This document shows, piece after piece, positions 34,551 to 43,435 of a DNA stretch of 64,000 nt (position 1 is its first letter; every line of letters starts with the position of its first letter). The notes below the pieces were generated by a model. That model was not told the origin of the DNA, made no database searches, and saw only the letters and a list, made by a program, of their open reading frames with translations. The stretch comes from Croceimicrobium sp963977415 (GTDB lineage Bacteria; Bacteroidota; Bacteroidia; Flavobacteriales; Schleiferiaceae): the NCBI GenBank assembly GCA_963977415.1, contig CAXBOS010000017.1, positions 8,400 through 72,399 of the forward strand, read 5' to 3'. The position numbers were made by a program, and so were the translations under genes.

Positions 34551-35037
34551 AAACAATTTTTTTATAAGTTAAAAACTCATAGGGGTGGATGTGTTTAGCA
34601 TCCGCCTCTTTTTTTTCGCCCCGGGCTAACTTCCAAATGTTAAGGTCAAATTCGGGGAAATAACTATCGCCTTCATATTCTCCGTGAATAATAGTCAGTT
34701 CTATACCATCGGCGAAAGCCAATGCTTGTTTGTATATCTCCGCCCCACCTACTATAAAAGGCATCTCATCATCCTTTACCATCGCGAGAGCCTCTTCAAT
34801 GCTATGTGCAATTAAACAGCCTTCTGCCTTGTAGCCCGATTGGCGCGTAATAATGATATTGGTTCGATTGGGTAGTGGCCTACCAACACTTTCGAAGGTC
34901 TTGCGCCCCATAATTACATGGTGACCAGATGTTAACTGTTTGAAATGCTTTAAATCTTCTGGAAAATGCCAAATTAATTGGTTATCCTTTCCAATTACTC
35001 TGTTTTCCGCCATGGCGGCGATAAGGGTTACATTCAT
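34543..35037 (-). CDS. folA: Dihydrofolate reductase
   Basis: A 164-residue enzyme. The opening VTLIAAMAENRVIGKDNQLIWHFPEDLKHFK contains the substrate-binding acid D28 (E. coli D27); GHHVIMGRKTFESVGRPLPNRTNIIITR and PFIVGGAEIYKQAL are the NADPH-binding motifs. It regenerates tetrahydrofolate from dihydrofolate made by thymidylate synthase, whose gene lies 15 bases upstream in the same operon. Confidence 0.97.
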   Translation of the reverse strand: MNVTLIAAMAENRVIGKDNQLIWHFPEDLKHFKQLTSGHHVIMGRKTFESVGRPLPNRTNIIITRQSGYKAEGCLIAHSIEEALAMVKDDEMPFIVGGAEIYKQALAFADGIELTIIHGEYEGDSYFPEFDLNIWKLARGEKKEADAKHIHPYEFLTYKKIVSN

Positions 35038-35052
35038 AATATTTGAAAGTAT

Positions 35053-35958
35053 TTAAACAGCTACCTGACCTTTAATTGCAGGATGTGGGTCGTAGTTTTC
35101 TAAACTAAAGTCTTCATATTTAAAAGCAAATAGATCCTTTACCTCAGGATTTATTTTCATCTGCGGAAGCGGTTTTAAGGCTCTACTTAATTGCTCTTTT
35201 ACCTGATCTAAATGATTTTCATAGATATGTGCATCACCCAAAGTATGCACAAAATCCCCTAAGCCTAAATTACAAACTTGGGCAATCATCATCGTAAGTA
35301 GGGCGTAAGAAGCAATATTAAATGGTACGCCAAGAAACACATCAGCACTGCGTTGGTATAATTGGCAACTCAATTTGCCATCGGCTACGTAAAATTGGAA
35401 AAGGGTATGGCAGGGGGGGAGTCCCGACTTCGCCATAACAGGAATATCTTTGGGGTTCCAGGCGCTTACCAATAAACGTCTGCTATCGGGAGAGTTTTTA
35501 ATATCTTCAATTACTTGGGTAATTTGATCTACTCCTTCAAAGTTTCGCCATTGTCTTCCATAAACAGGACCAAGCTCACCCCACTCTTTAGCAAAATCAG
35601 AATCTTCTATTATGCGGCTTTTGAAGTTTTTTAACTCTTCTGTCCATGCGGCAGAATACTTGGGCAGCTCTTCTTCTTTTCCTTGTTTTTTTAGATAACT
35701 CTGAAAGGGCCATTCGTTCCAGATGTTAACACCATTTTCCACTAAATAGCGAATGTTGGTATCACCGTTAATAAACCAAATAAGCTCGTGCACGATTGAC
35801 TTTAGGTGAACTTTTTTAGTCGTAACCAAGGGAAAGCCTTCCTGCAGGTTATAACGCATTTGGTAGCCAAATACCGAAAGTGTTCCGATGCCCGTACGAT
35901 TACTTTTTAGCACTCCTTGGTTCAGAATGTGCTGCATTAGTTGATGATATTGCTGCAT
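35053..35958 (-). CDS. thyA: Thymidylate synthase
   Basis: A 301-residue enzyme. The catalytic cysteine is in GLPPCHTLFQFYV and the folate- and dUMP-binding blocks are intact (GDTNIRYLVENGVNIWNEWP, LGPVYGRQWRNF, QRSADVFLGVPFNIASYALL, HIYENHLDQV). Residues about 85-125 form an insertion (SYLKKQGKEEELPKYSAAWTEE...), as in the longer ThyA variants. I start at the ATG at 35958, as homologues begin close to the QQYHQLMQHIL helix; an in-frame ATG 18 bases upstream is possible. It forms an operon with folA. Confidence 0.96.
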   Translation of the reverse strand: MQQYHQLMQHILNQGVLKSNRTGIGTLSVFGYQMRYNLQEGFPLVTTKKVHLKSIVHELIWFINGDTNIRYLVENGVNIWNEWPFQSYLKKQGKEEELPKYSAAWTEELKNFKSRIIEDSDFAKEWGELGPVYGRQWRNFEGVDQITQVIEDIKNSPDSRRLLVSAWNPKDIPVMAKSGLPPCHTLFQFYVADGKLSCQLYQRSADVFLGVPFNIASYALLTMMIAQVCNLGLGDFVHTLGDAHIYENHLDQVKEQLSRALKPLPQMKINPEVKDLFAFKYEDFSLENYDPHPAIKGQVAV

Positions 35959-36093
35959 AATAGAAAATTCGTTCAAAGATATTCCATATTAGGGAAAACC
36001 TCGCTTTAAAAGATCGAAAAGCTAAATTGGAAGAAATGCTTTTAGACCTTTGCTTTTAATTGAATTTGCTCCATATTTACGGAAAATTATTTT

Positions 36094-37896
36094 ATGATCA
36101 ATCAGTCAAGGCCGGAACTGCTTTTAGAATGTTCTTGGGAGGTTTGTAATCAGATTGGCGGTATTTATACGGTTATCCGTTCTAAGGTACCTGCTATGAT
36201 AGAAAAGTGGGGTGATAACTATTGCCTTTTAGGTCCTTTGGAAAGCCCAAATATTACCGCGGAGATTGATCACATTTCTGACGTATCTACACCAGTGGGA
36301 AGAGCGGTAAGTCGCTTGGCAAACGAAGGTTGTGAAGTGGTTTACGGTCGTTGGTTGGTAACCGGTAGGCCTAAAGTAGTTTTGATTAAGCCAGATTTCG
36401 GCTTTAATAGTTTAGATAGTTATCGCGATCGTTTACAAACAGAATTTGGTATTGAGAAAGATGAGAACAATGAGCTTCTCGGACGAATGATTCTGTGGGC
36501 GGAAGTCAATTTTAAGTTTTTACGCTATCTCAGTGAAGAGATGGGGGAGCAACAATTACTAGTAAATTTCCACGAATGGATGGCTTCTCTGCCGATCTTG
36601 AAAATAAGAAAGGAAGGTATAGCTTGTAAAACGGTATTTACTACTCATGCTACTATGCTGGGTCGTTATTTGGCCATGACTAAGCCCGATTTTTACCACG
36701 ACTTACCTAGCTATAATTGGGAGCAAGAAGCCCGGCACTTTGGGATTTTACCAATCGTGCAAATTGAACGACTATCAGCAAAAATGGCCGATAGCTTTAC
36801 TACAGTTAGTGAGGTAACTGCCTTAGAATGCGAGCATTTACTTGATAAGAAGCCTGACGAAATAACCCCCAATGGTTTAAATATTAAGCGCTTTGTTGCC
36901 ATGCATGAGGTGCAGAACTTACACCAAAAATTTAAAGAAAAGCTGCATGAGTTTACCATGGGCCATTTCTTCCATAGTTATAGCTTTGACTTAGACGATA
37001 CTCTATATTTCTTCACTTCTGGTAGATATGAATTTAGTAACAAGGGCTATGATATCACCCTAGAAGCCTTGCGTCGATTAAACCAAAAAATGGTGAAAGC
37101 CGGCATGTCTACAACCGTGGTGATGTTTGTGGTTACGCAAAGAAATGTTTGGTCGATTAATCCAGAAGTATTGCAATCGCGCGGGGTAATGCGTGAAATT
37201 CAGAATAATGTAGAGTCTATTGAAAAGCAAATTGGCGAGCGTCTTTTCAAAGCAGCTTTAAGCTCGGAAAAGGAGCATCGTTTGCCTCCCTTAAACGATA
37301 TGGTAGATGATTATTGGAAGTTACGTTTTAGACGAACGATTCAGTCTTGGAAAAACGATAAATGGCCGATCATTGTTACCCATAATTTAGAAGATGACGG
37401 TGGCGATGAAATCTTAGGTTTCATGCGTAAGAATCAAATGTTTAATAGCCCACTAGATAAAGTGAAGGTTGTTTATCATCCTCAGTTTATTAAAAGTACT
37501 AATCCATTATTCGGGATTGATTATGGCGACTTTGTACGTGGCTGTAATTTGGGAATTTTCCCTAGTTATTACGAGCCTTGGGGTTATACTCCACTAGAAT
37601 GTATTGCCCGTGGTGTGCCTACCGTAACTTCGAACTTATCGGGTTTTGGACGTTATGTAAATGGCATGAAAGACGCGGATGAAGATCATGGCATCTTTGT
37701 TTTAAAGCGTGAGGCACGTAGTCGAGAGCAAGAGATTAATGATCTAACAACCTATTTGTGGCACTTCGTGAAACATAATAGACGCTATAGAATAATACAG
37801 CGTAGTAAGGCGGAAGATTTCTCGGAGAGGTTTGACTGGAAGCTATTACGCAGTCACTATGAAAAAGCCTATGATATTGCTTTGGCAAAGCCTTAA
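36094..37896 (+). CDS. Family 3 (eukaryote-like) glycogen synthase
   Basis: A 600-residue enzyme of the GT3 family rather than the usual bacterial GT5 GlgA. The N-terminal signature ECSWEVCNQIGGIYTVIRSK, the acceptor-binding region FVVTQRNVWSINPEVLQSRGVM and the C-terminal GT-B block GIFPSYYEPWGYTPLECIARGVPTVTSNLSGFGRYV are all clear. It would use UDP-glucose to extend glycogen. Bacteroidota are among the few bacterial groups that carry this type. It is monocistronic, divergent from thyA, with its own terminator. Confidence 0.93.
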   Translation: MINQSRPELLLECSWEVCNQIGGIYTVIRSKVPAMIEKWGDNYCLLGPLESPNITAEIDHISDVSTPVGRAVSRLANEGCEVVYGRWLVTGRPKVVLIKPDFGFNSLDSYRDRLQTEFGIEKDENNELLGRMILWAEVNFKFLRYLSEEMGEQQLLVNFHEWMASLPILKIRKEGIACKTVFTTHATMLGRYLAMTKPDFYHDLPSYNWEQEARHFGILPIVQIERLSAKMADSFTTVSEVTALECEHLLDKKPDEITPNGLNIKRFVAMHEVQNLHQKFKEKLHEFTMGHFFHSYSFDLDDTLYFFTSGRYEFSNKGYDITLEALRRLNQKMVKAGMSTTVVMFVVTQRNVWSINPEVLQSRGVMREIQNNVESIEKQIGERLFKAALSSEKEHRLPPLNDMVDDYWKLRFRRTIQSWKNDKWPIIVTHNLEDDGGDEILGFMRKNQMFNSPLDKVKVVYHPQFIKSTNPLFGIDYGDFVRGCNLGIFPSYYEPWGYTPLECIARGVPTVTSNLSGFGRYVNGMKDADEDHGIFVLKREARSREQEINDLTTYLWHFVKHNRRYRIIQRSKAEDFSERFDWKLLRSHYEKAYDIALAKP

Positions 37897-37955
37897 ATAA
37901 GGTGAATTCGAGGTAATATTAAGCCCCAAACTCTTTGTAAATATTGGGAACTTGC

Positions 37956-38006
37956 AACTAGCTTATTTGGCTTTAGCCCGCTACAGCAAATGAGCTAGTT
38001 TTTTTA
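37956..38006 (+). terminator. Terminator after the glycogen synthase gene
   Basis: Arms AACTAGCTTATTTG and CAAATGAGCTAGTT pair over 14 positions (one T-G), with a 17-base loop and a downstream T run. Confidence 0.8.
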
Positions 38007-38044
38007 TTGAAAACCTTTTGCTAAAAGATAAAGTTCAATCTGTT

Positions 38045-39754
38045 TTAAATAAGCATTCCCACAATTACAGCGGTAAATAAAGAAGCCATGGTTCCACCAA
38101 TTAAAGCGCGGAAACCTAGGCGCGATAAATCACCTCTACGGGATGGTGCCAAAGAGCCTATACCGCCAATTTGGATACCAATACTTGCAAAGTTTGAGAA
38201 ACCGCACAGAATATAGGTGGCGATAATGATGGACTTTTCTGAGCTGAATTTACCTTCAGCCATTAGATCGCCTAAGGATACATAAGCTACAAATTCATTA
38301 AGAATGGTTTTCTCACCAAGTAGTTGCCCTACTAAAAATATATCTTCATTGGCAACTCCCATAAGCCATGTAATTGGGGCAAGAGTGTAACCTAAAATAA
38401 ACTCCATAGAGAAGCCCGTATACTGGCCATTAGTGAATTCTTGTACCCAAATATTTAAACCGGTGATATCGCCAATAAAATCGCTTAGAAAAGAGTTGAT
38501 CATCGCTACAATGGCAATAAACACCAATAACATCGCTCCTACGTTTACGGCTAACTTTAAACCATCGGTAGTGCCATTGGTAATCGCTTCGAGGGCATTA
38601 TCCCCAATATTATGACTGCCAATACGCATGTCTTTATTTACTTCTTTAGTTTCCGGCATTAAAATCTTGGCCGCGACCACAGCTGCTGGAGCACTCATTA
38701 CCGAGGCGGCAAGTAGATGTTTAGCGAAAAAGGTTCTTTGTACAATGTCATCTCCACCTAAAAAACCAATATAAGCCGCTAGCACCCCACCGGCTATTGT
38801 TGCCATGCCGCCACTCATAATGCAAAGTAGCTCACTGCGTGTCATTTTATTGAGATAAGGCTTAATGAGCAAAGGCGATTCAGTTTGACCTAAAAATATA
38901 TTTCCCGCTGCCGCTAAACTTTCAGCACCGCTAAGGTTCATCGTACGTTTCATTACCCAAGCAAAAGCGTAAACAACCTTTTGCATAATGCCGTAGTAAA
39001 ATAACAGGCTGGTTAAAGCGGAAAAGAAAATTACGGTAGGTAATACCTTAAAGGCGAAAATGTAGCCTAAAGAACTGGTCTCATTAATGAGTTCACCAAA
39101 AAGGAATTGCGCGCCCACCTCGGTAAAACCAAGAAGCGTTACAAAGCGCTCACTGAGCCAATCGAATCCATTACGGATAAATGAAACTTTGAGAATGGCT
39201 AGGGCGAAGATAAATTGAATGACTAAGCCTTTAAAAACTAAAGCCCAATCAATGGATTTGCGCTTGGCCGACATAAAAAAGGTAAGCGCCAATAAAACGC
39301 TCAGTCCTAAAAGTCCGCGCCCCATCGAAGCTAGGTCAAAAGACTTTCCACTGAAATCGTAGTTTAAAGGCAAGCTTGCGCCAATGCCAGTTTTTACTTT
39401 GGTACGCTTAAATAGGTAGCTGATTCCGCTTTCCTCTAGGTTTAATAAACTATCACCTTGTACTTGAAAGGTGTAAGTTCTTTGGGTGTCGCTTGGCGCG
39501 AGATAACTAAAGATTAAGCTATCACTAAGCTGGCTAAATTTCCCCGAGGCCTGCAAGTTTTTAGCAGCTAATTGGTAATCAAAGCTATCTGCTGCAAAGC
39601 TTAAAATATCCGTGGATGAGATTTTAAAAAGAGAATCTCCGTTACTATTTAAAATAGCTTGAAACTGCCAATCTCCTTCCAAGGATTGAGACCGAATATT
39701 ACTTCCAAGTACCAAGCTAAGAAGCAATAGAAGAAGAATTTTGATACGCATCAT
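38045..39754 (-). CDS. Concentrative nucleoside transporter (NupC family) with extracytoplasmic N-domain
   Basis: A 569-residue protein. The C-terminal 430 residues are a CNT transporter: GQTESPLLIKPYLNKMTRSELLCIMSGGMATIAGGVLAAYIGF, SAPAAVVAAKILMPETK and CGFSNFASIGIQIGGIGSLAPSRR are the hallmark blocks. The N-terminus is unusual: a cleavable-looking signal (about 1-22) and a soluble beta-rich domain of about 95 residues (LEGDWQFQAILNSNGDSLF to SGISYLFKRTK), before the first transporter helix near 140. It couples Na+ or H+ to nucleoside uptake. It is the last gene of the etfBA operon region, 50 bp after the nuclease gene. Confidence 0.9.
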   Translation of the reverse strand: MMRIKILLLLLLSLVLGSNIRSQSLEGDWQFQAILNSNGDSLFKISSTDILSFAADSFDYQLAAKNLQASGKFSQLSDSLIFSYLAPSDTQRTYTFQVQGDSLLNLEESGISYLFKRTKVKTGIGASLPLNYDFSGKSFDLASMGRGLLGLSVLLALTFFMSAKRKSIDWALVFKGLVIQFIFALAILKVSFIRNGFDWLSERFVTLLGFTEVGAQFLFGELINETSSLGYIFAFKVLPTVIFFSALTSLLFYYGIMQKVVYAFAWVMKRTMNLSGAESLAAAGNIFLGQTESPLLIKPYLNKMTRSELLCIMSGGMATIAGGVLAAYIGFLGGDDIVQRTFFAKHLLAASVMSAPAAVVAAKILMPETKEVNKDMRIGSHNIGDNALEAITNGTTDGLKLAVNVGAMLLVFIAIVAMINSFLSDFIGDITGLNIWVQEFTNGQYTGFSMEFILGYTLAPITWLMGVANEDIFLVGQLLGEKTILNEFVAYVSLGDLMAEGKFSSEKSIIIATYILCGFSNFASIGIQIGGIGSLAPSRRGDLSRLGFRALIGGTMASLFTAVIVGMLI

Positions 39755-39804
39755 AGTATGGGCGAAAATAGAAAATAAGGACTAGCGAACGCCGAGAGGC
39801 TCAA

Positions 39805-40419
39805 TTATTTCGCTTCGCGGCGATCAATTTCATCTCGTATTCTTACCGCACGCTCATAATCTTCATTAAGTACAGCTTCTTCTAAACTTTTATTTAAGTC
39901 TTCTAAACTTAGACTTTGCAAGGAACCTTTTTTGCCGCTAGTTGCGGAGCTTATTTCGTCCTCACTTCTGGTATCCAGTCTGCTAGATTTAGAACTCGTA
40001 GTTTTTTCATTTAAGATTACTCCGGCATTGTCTAAAATCTCCGAATAGGTAAATATAGGGGCATTAAAGCGAATGGCTAGAGCAACTGCGTCAGAGGTGC
40101 GCGCATCTAAAACCTGTTCTACTCCGTTTTGATCACAAATTAAGATGGAGTAAAATACTCCATCTTCTAATTTGTGAATAACAACTTGCTTTAAATGAAT
40201 TTTAAAAGCGTCGGAGAAATTTTTAAAAAGGTCGTGCGTTAAAGGACGGGGCGGGTTCATATCCTTATCTATGGCAATGGCAATACTTTGCGCTTCAAAA
40301 CCTCCGATAATAATAGGTAATCTGCGTTCACCACCTTCTTCTCCCAAAACAAGAGCATAAGCCCCAGATTGGGTTTGACTGTAAGATAATCCCTTAACAA
40401 AGAGCCTAATATGCTCCAT
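39805..40419 (-). CDS. Bifunctional nuclease family protein (DUF151) with C-terminal UVR motif
   Basis: A 204-residue protein. The BFN/DUF151 domain (about 1-140) shows EEGGERRLPIIIGGFEAQSIAIA and ARTSDAVALAIRFNAPI. The last 35 residues (SLEDLNKSLEEAVLNEDYERAVRIRDEIDRRE) form a UvrB/UvrC-type helical hairpin, a protein-protein contact motif. Plant and mycobacterial homologues have RNase/DNase activity, but the bacterial role is not established. The ATG shares its A with the stop of etfA (TAATG), so it is translationally coupled to etfA, a common arrangement in Bacteroidota. Confidence 0.9.
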   Translation of the reverse strand: MEHIRLFVKGLSYSQTQSGAYALVLGEEGGERRLPIIIGGFEAQSIAIAIDKDMNPPRPLTHDLFKNFSDAFKIHLKQVVIHKLEDGVFYSILICDQNGVEQVLDARTSDAVALAIRFNAPIFTYSEILDNAGVILNEKTTSSKSSRLDTRSEDEISSATSGKKGSLQSLSLEDLNKSLEEAVLNEDYERAVRIRDEIDRREAK

Positions 40420-41387
40420 TAATTAGCGGCCTTAAATTTCTTTAATTCTTCCGTTAACTTAGGAACTACTTGAAAAGCGTCTCCTACAATTCCGTAGTCA
40501 GCGGCTTTAAAGAAAGGCGCTTCGGCATCGGAATTAATCGCTACAATAGTTTTAGATGCACTTACGCCCGCTAAATGCTGAATAGCACCGGAAATACCAA
40601 TAGCGATATATAAGTTTGGCTTAATAGCGATACCAGTTTGCCCAACGTGTTCGCTATGAGGGCGCCAATCCATATCTGAAACAGGTTTGCTACAGGCTGT
40701 TCCCGCTTCTAAAACTTCGGCTAATTCTTCTACCATAGTCCAGTTTTCGGGGCCTTTTAAACCACGACCACCGCTCACTACTCTTTCTGCTTCGGGTAAA
40801 GGGATTTTTCCTTTTACACGGTCTACCGATTCCACAACTACAGTTTTTTCATCTGCGGAAGCAAAAGACGCACTTTCGACACTTACCGCGCCGCTTCCTT
40901 CTTCCAAGGGAATGGAATTGGGCACGAAAAGGATAATGTTATTGGCTTCTGTACTACTTAAATCATTAAATCCTTTGCCTGAAAAGACACCGCGCTTAAC
41001 CGTTAGTGGACTTACATTAGTGGGTAAATCCACTACATTGCTAAGAAGGGCAGCATTGTGTTTGATACTTAAGGCAGGCGCTAAGGCTTTACCATTAAAG
41101 GTGCCGCTAATAATAATGGTTGAAGCATTATTTTCTTGAGCTAAATGAGCGAAAGCTTGGGCATAACGATTGGCATCGAAGCTTGCAAGCGCAGCATCAT
41201 TTACATGTAAAACTTTAGATAAACCGTATTTGCCCGCATCTTCGGCTGATTCATTAATATCGCCGATTACAACACCAATAGCTTCAGTGCCTTGCATAGT
41301 GGCAGTTTTAGAAGCATAGAGAGCAGCTTCCCAAGTGTTTTTCTTAAATTGACCTTCCCAATTTTCGAGGTATACTAATACTGACAT
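40419..41387 (-). CDS. etfA: Electron transfer flavoprotein alpha subunit
   Basis: A 322-residue protein (FixB/EtfA). The C-terminal FAD-binding signature is clear: LYIAIGISGAIQHLAGVSASKTIVAINSDAEAPFFKAADYGIVGD, with the preceding VSGGRGLKGPENW loop. With EtfB it accepts electrons from acyl-CoA dehydrogenases and passes them to ETF:quinone oxidoreductase. It is the second gene of the etfB-etfA-bfn unit, 16 bases after etfB. Confidence 0.96.
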   Translation of the reverse strand: MSVLVYLENWEGQFKKNTWEAALYASKTATMQGTEAIGVVIGDINESAEDAGKYGLSKVLHVNDAALASFDANRYAQAFAHLAQENNASTIIISGTFNGKALAPALSIKHNAALLSNVVDLPTNVSPLTVKRGVFSGKGFNDLSSTEANNIILFVPNSIPLEEGSGAVSVESASFASADEKTVVVESVDRVKGKIPLPEAERVVSGGRGLKGPENWTMVEELAEVLEAGTACSKPVSDMDWRPHSEHVGQTGIAIKPNLYIAIGISGAIQHLAGVSASKTIVAINSDAEAPFFKAADYGIVGDAFQVVPKLTEELKKFKAAN

Positions 41388-41403
41388 GTTTCTTCTTTTT
41401 TAA

Positions 41404-42150
41404 TTAAATCACTTTTGCTTCCTCGTGCAGTAAACGCACTAACTCCGCTACATTATCGGCATCGATCATTTTTACTGCACTTTTAGGTGCAGGTTTAGTA
41501 AAAGCACCGGTGCTCGTTTTAGCAGCAATCTCTTGCGGAGCACGAACATCCAGAGCTTTGCTACGTGCTTGCATGATTCCACGCATATTAGGTATGCGAA
41601 GATCTTTTTCTTCTACCAATCCTTTTTGGCCACCTACCACTAAAGGCAAACTGGCTTTAACTTTTTCTTTTCCTCCGTCAATTTCACGAATTAAAGAAGC
41701 TTCATTGTCGCTAATTTCCATGCCAACGCAAGCATTAACAAAAGGAAGATTTAAAATACTGGCTACCATTCCTGGTACTTGTCCGCCGTTGTAATCGATG
41801 GATTCGCGACCGGCAAGTATTAAATCGTAAGCTCCTTCTTTCGCAACTGCGGCAATTTGTTGGGCTACATAAAACGAATCGCTTGGATCCGCGTCAACTC
41901 TAATGGCGGCATCAGCACCAATGGCTAATGCCTTTCTTAGGGTAGGCTCAGTTTCTGCTCTTCCTACATTTAGCACCGTAATTTGGGCGCCTTGCTTTTC
42001 TTTTAACCATACGGCTCTGGTTAAACCAAATTCGTCGTATGGGTTAATTACGAACTGTACCCCATTCTTATCAAATGCACTATTGTCGGCAGTGAAGTTG
42101 ATTTTAGAAGTAGTATCGGGCACATGACTAATGCAAACTAATACCTTCAT
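41404..42150 (-). CDS. etfB: Electron transfer flavoprotein beta subunit
   Basis: A 248-residue protein (FixA/EtfB). MKVLVCISHVPDTTSKINF, INPYDEFGLTRAVWLKE, DLILAGRESIDYNGGQVPGMVASIL and the C-terminal signature around EEKDLRIPNMRGIMQARSK identify it. It binds AMP and docks the partner dehydrogenase. It is the first gene of the unit and is divergent from pdhB across a 174-bp gap. Confidence 0.96.
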   Translation of the reverse strand: MKVLVCISHVPDTTSKINFTADNSAFDKNGVQFVINPYDEFGLTRAVWLKEKQGAQITVLNVGRAETEPTLRKALAIGADAAIRVDADPSDSFYVAQQIAAVAKEGAYDLILAGRESIDYNGGQVPGMVASILNLPFVNACVGMEISDNEASLIREIDGGKEKVKASLPLVVGGQKGLVEEKDLRIPNMRGIMQARSKALDVRAPQEIAAKTSTGAFTKPAPKSAVKMIDADNVAELVRLLHEEAKVI

Positions 42151-42226
42151 AATTTATAATATATTCTTTGAGAAGTGATGTGTATAAAGCGCGAAAATAA
42201 CCATAAAAAACCCGCGGACAAAACCT

Positions 42227-42238
42227 TATGCATGCATA
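42227..42238. promoter_or_regulatory. Palindrome in the etfB-pdhB intergenic region
   Basis: TATGCATGCATA is a perfect 12-bp palindrome in the middle of the divergent promoter region; a regulator binding both promoters is possible but not shown. Confidence 0.3.
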
Positions 42239-42296
42239 CTAATTTTTTAATCGTATTTAGATTTACTAAAAAATGAAGTCTTTAGCTCCTAATTAG

Positions 42297-42304
42297 TATT
42301 TTTG
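42297..42304 (+). promoter_or_regulatory. Predicted -7 box for pdhB
   Basis: TATTTTTG matches TAnnTTTG, 20 bases before the ATG. Confidence 0.5.
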
Positions 42305-42324
42305 GCGCCTCAAAAGAATGATCA

Positions 42325-43305
42325 ATGAGTAGAATTATCCAGTTTAGAGAGGCAATTGCTGAAGCGATGAGTGAAGAAATGCGTCGCGACGAGAACATTT
42401 ATTTGATGGGTGAGGAAGTGGCCGAGTACAATGGCGCTTACAAAGCTTCGAAGGGAATGCTTGATGAATTTGGCCCCAAGAGGGTTATCGATACTCCAAT
42501 TGCAGAATTAGGATTTTCTGGAATCGGTGTAGGGTCTGCCATGAATGGTTTAAGACCGATTATCGAGTTTATGACCTTTAACTTTTCGATGGTTGCCATT
42601 GATCAGATCATTAACAATGCGGCCAAAATGTATCAAATGAGCGGCGGGCAGCTTAATATCCCCATCGTTTTTAGGGGCCCTACCGCCTCTGCTGGACAGC
42701 TTGGTGCCACGCATAGTCAGGCCTTTGAAAGTTGGTTTGCCAATACTCCCGGTCTAAAAGTGGTTGTTCCTTCTAATCCATACGACGCAAAAGGACTTCT
42801 GAAAAGCGCAATTCGCGATAATGATCCCGTAATTTTTATGGAGAGCGAGCAGATGTATGGCGATAAAATGGAAGTGCCAGAAGAAGAATACCTTATTCCT
42901 TTAGGAGTAGCGGATATTCGTCGAGCGGGCGACGATGTTACCATTGTATCTTTTGGAAAAATTATTAAAGAAGCCGATAAAGCAGCCGACGAACTGGCTA
43001 AAGAAGGTATCAGCTGTGAAATTATTGACTTACGTACTGTGCGTCCTATCGACTATGAGGCAGTATTGCAGTCGCTTAAGAAAACAAACCGCATGGTAAT
43101 CGTAGAAGAAGCTTGGCCTTTAGGTAATATCTCTACTGAGATTATTACCCATTGCCAAGAGCATGCTTTTGATTATTTAGATGCTCCAATTATAAGAATT
43201 AATACTGCCGATACGCCAATGGCTTATGCTCCAACTTTGGTAAATGAGTTTTTACCAAATGCAGCACGAGTAATTACCGCGGTAAAAAAAGTAATGTACA
43301 AATAG
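42325..43305 (+). CDS. pdhB: Pyruvate dehydrogenase E1 component, beta subunit
   Basis: A 326-residue transketolase-type subunit: REAIAEAMSEEMRRDENIYLMGEEVAEYNGAYKASKGM, PIIEFMTFNFSMVAIDQIINNAAKMYQMSGGQLNIPIVFRG, and the C-terminal transketolase block IDLRTVRPIDYEAVLQSLKKTNRMVIVEEAWPLG. With the alpha subunit (not in this window) it decarboxylates pyruvate using thiamine diphosphate. A branched-chain 2-oxoacid dehydrogenase beta subunit is the alternative, but the AYKASKGM and Tyr pattern fit pyruvate dehydrogenase in Bacteroidota. It is monocistronic. Confidence 0.92.
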   Translation: MSRIIQFREAIAEAMSEEMRRDENIYLMGEEVAEYNGAYKASKGMLDEFGPKRVIDTPIAELGFSGIGVGSAMNGLRPIIEFMTFNFSMVAIDQIINNAAKMYQMSGGQLNIPIVFRGPTASAGQLGATHSQAFESWFANTPGLKVVVPSNPYDAKGLLKSAIRDNDPVIFMESEQMYGDKMEVPEEEYLIPLGVADIRRAGDDVTIVSFGKIIKEADKAADELAKEGISCEIIDLRTVRPIDYEAVLQSLKKTNRMVIVEEAWPLGNISTEIITHCQEHAFDYLDAPIIRINTADTPMAYAPTLVNEFLPNAARVITAVKKVMYK

Positions 43306-43362
43306 AATAGGTGGGGTAGATTTAGTTTTTTAGAGCTAGTCTAAGATACATCAAATTAGGCA

Positions 43363-43393
43363 TTTGGCTAAAAGCTAAATTAATTTACTTTTG
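43363..43393 (+). promoter_or_regulatory. Promoter of hppA
   Basis: TTTG at 43363-43366 and TACTTTTG at 43386-43393 with a 19-base spacer match the Bacteroidota -33/-7 consensus. It implies a leader of about 37 bases. Confidence 0.7.
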
Positions 43394-43435
43394 CGCCCCT
43401 TGTTAAGAATTTAAATTTTCAATCAACAAACAACT

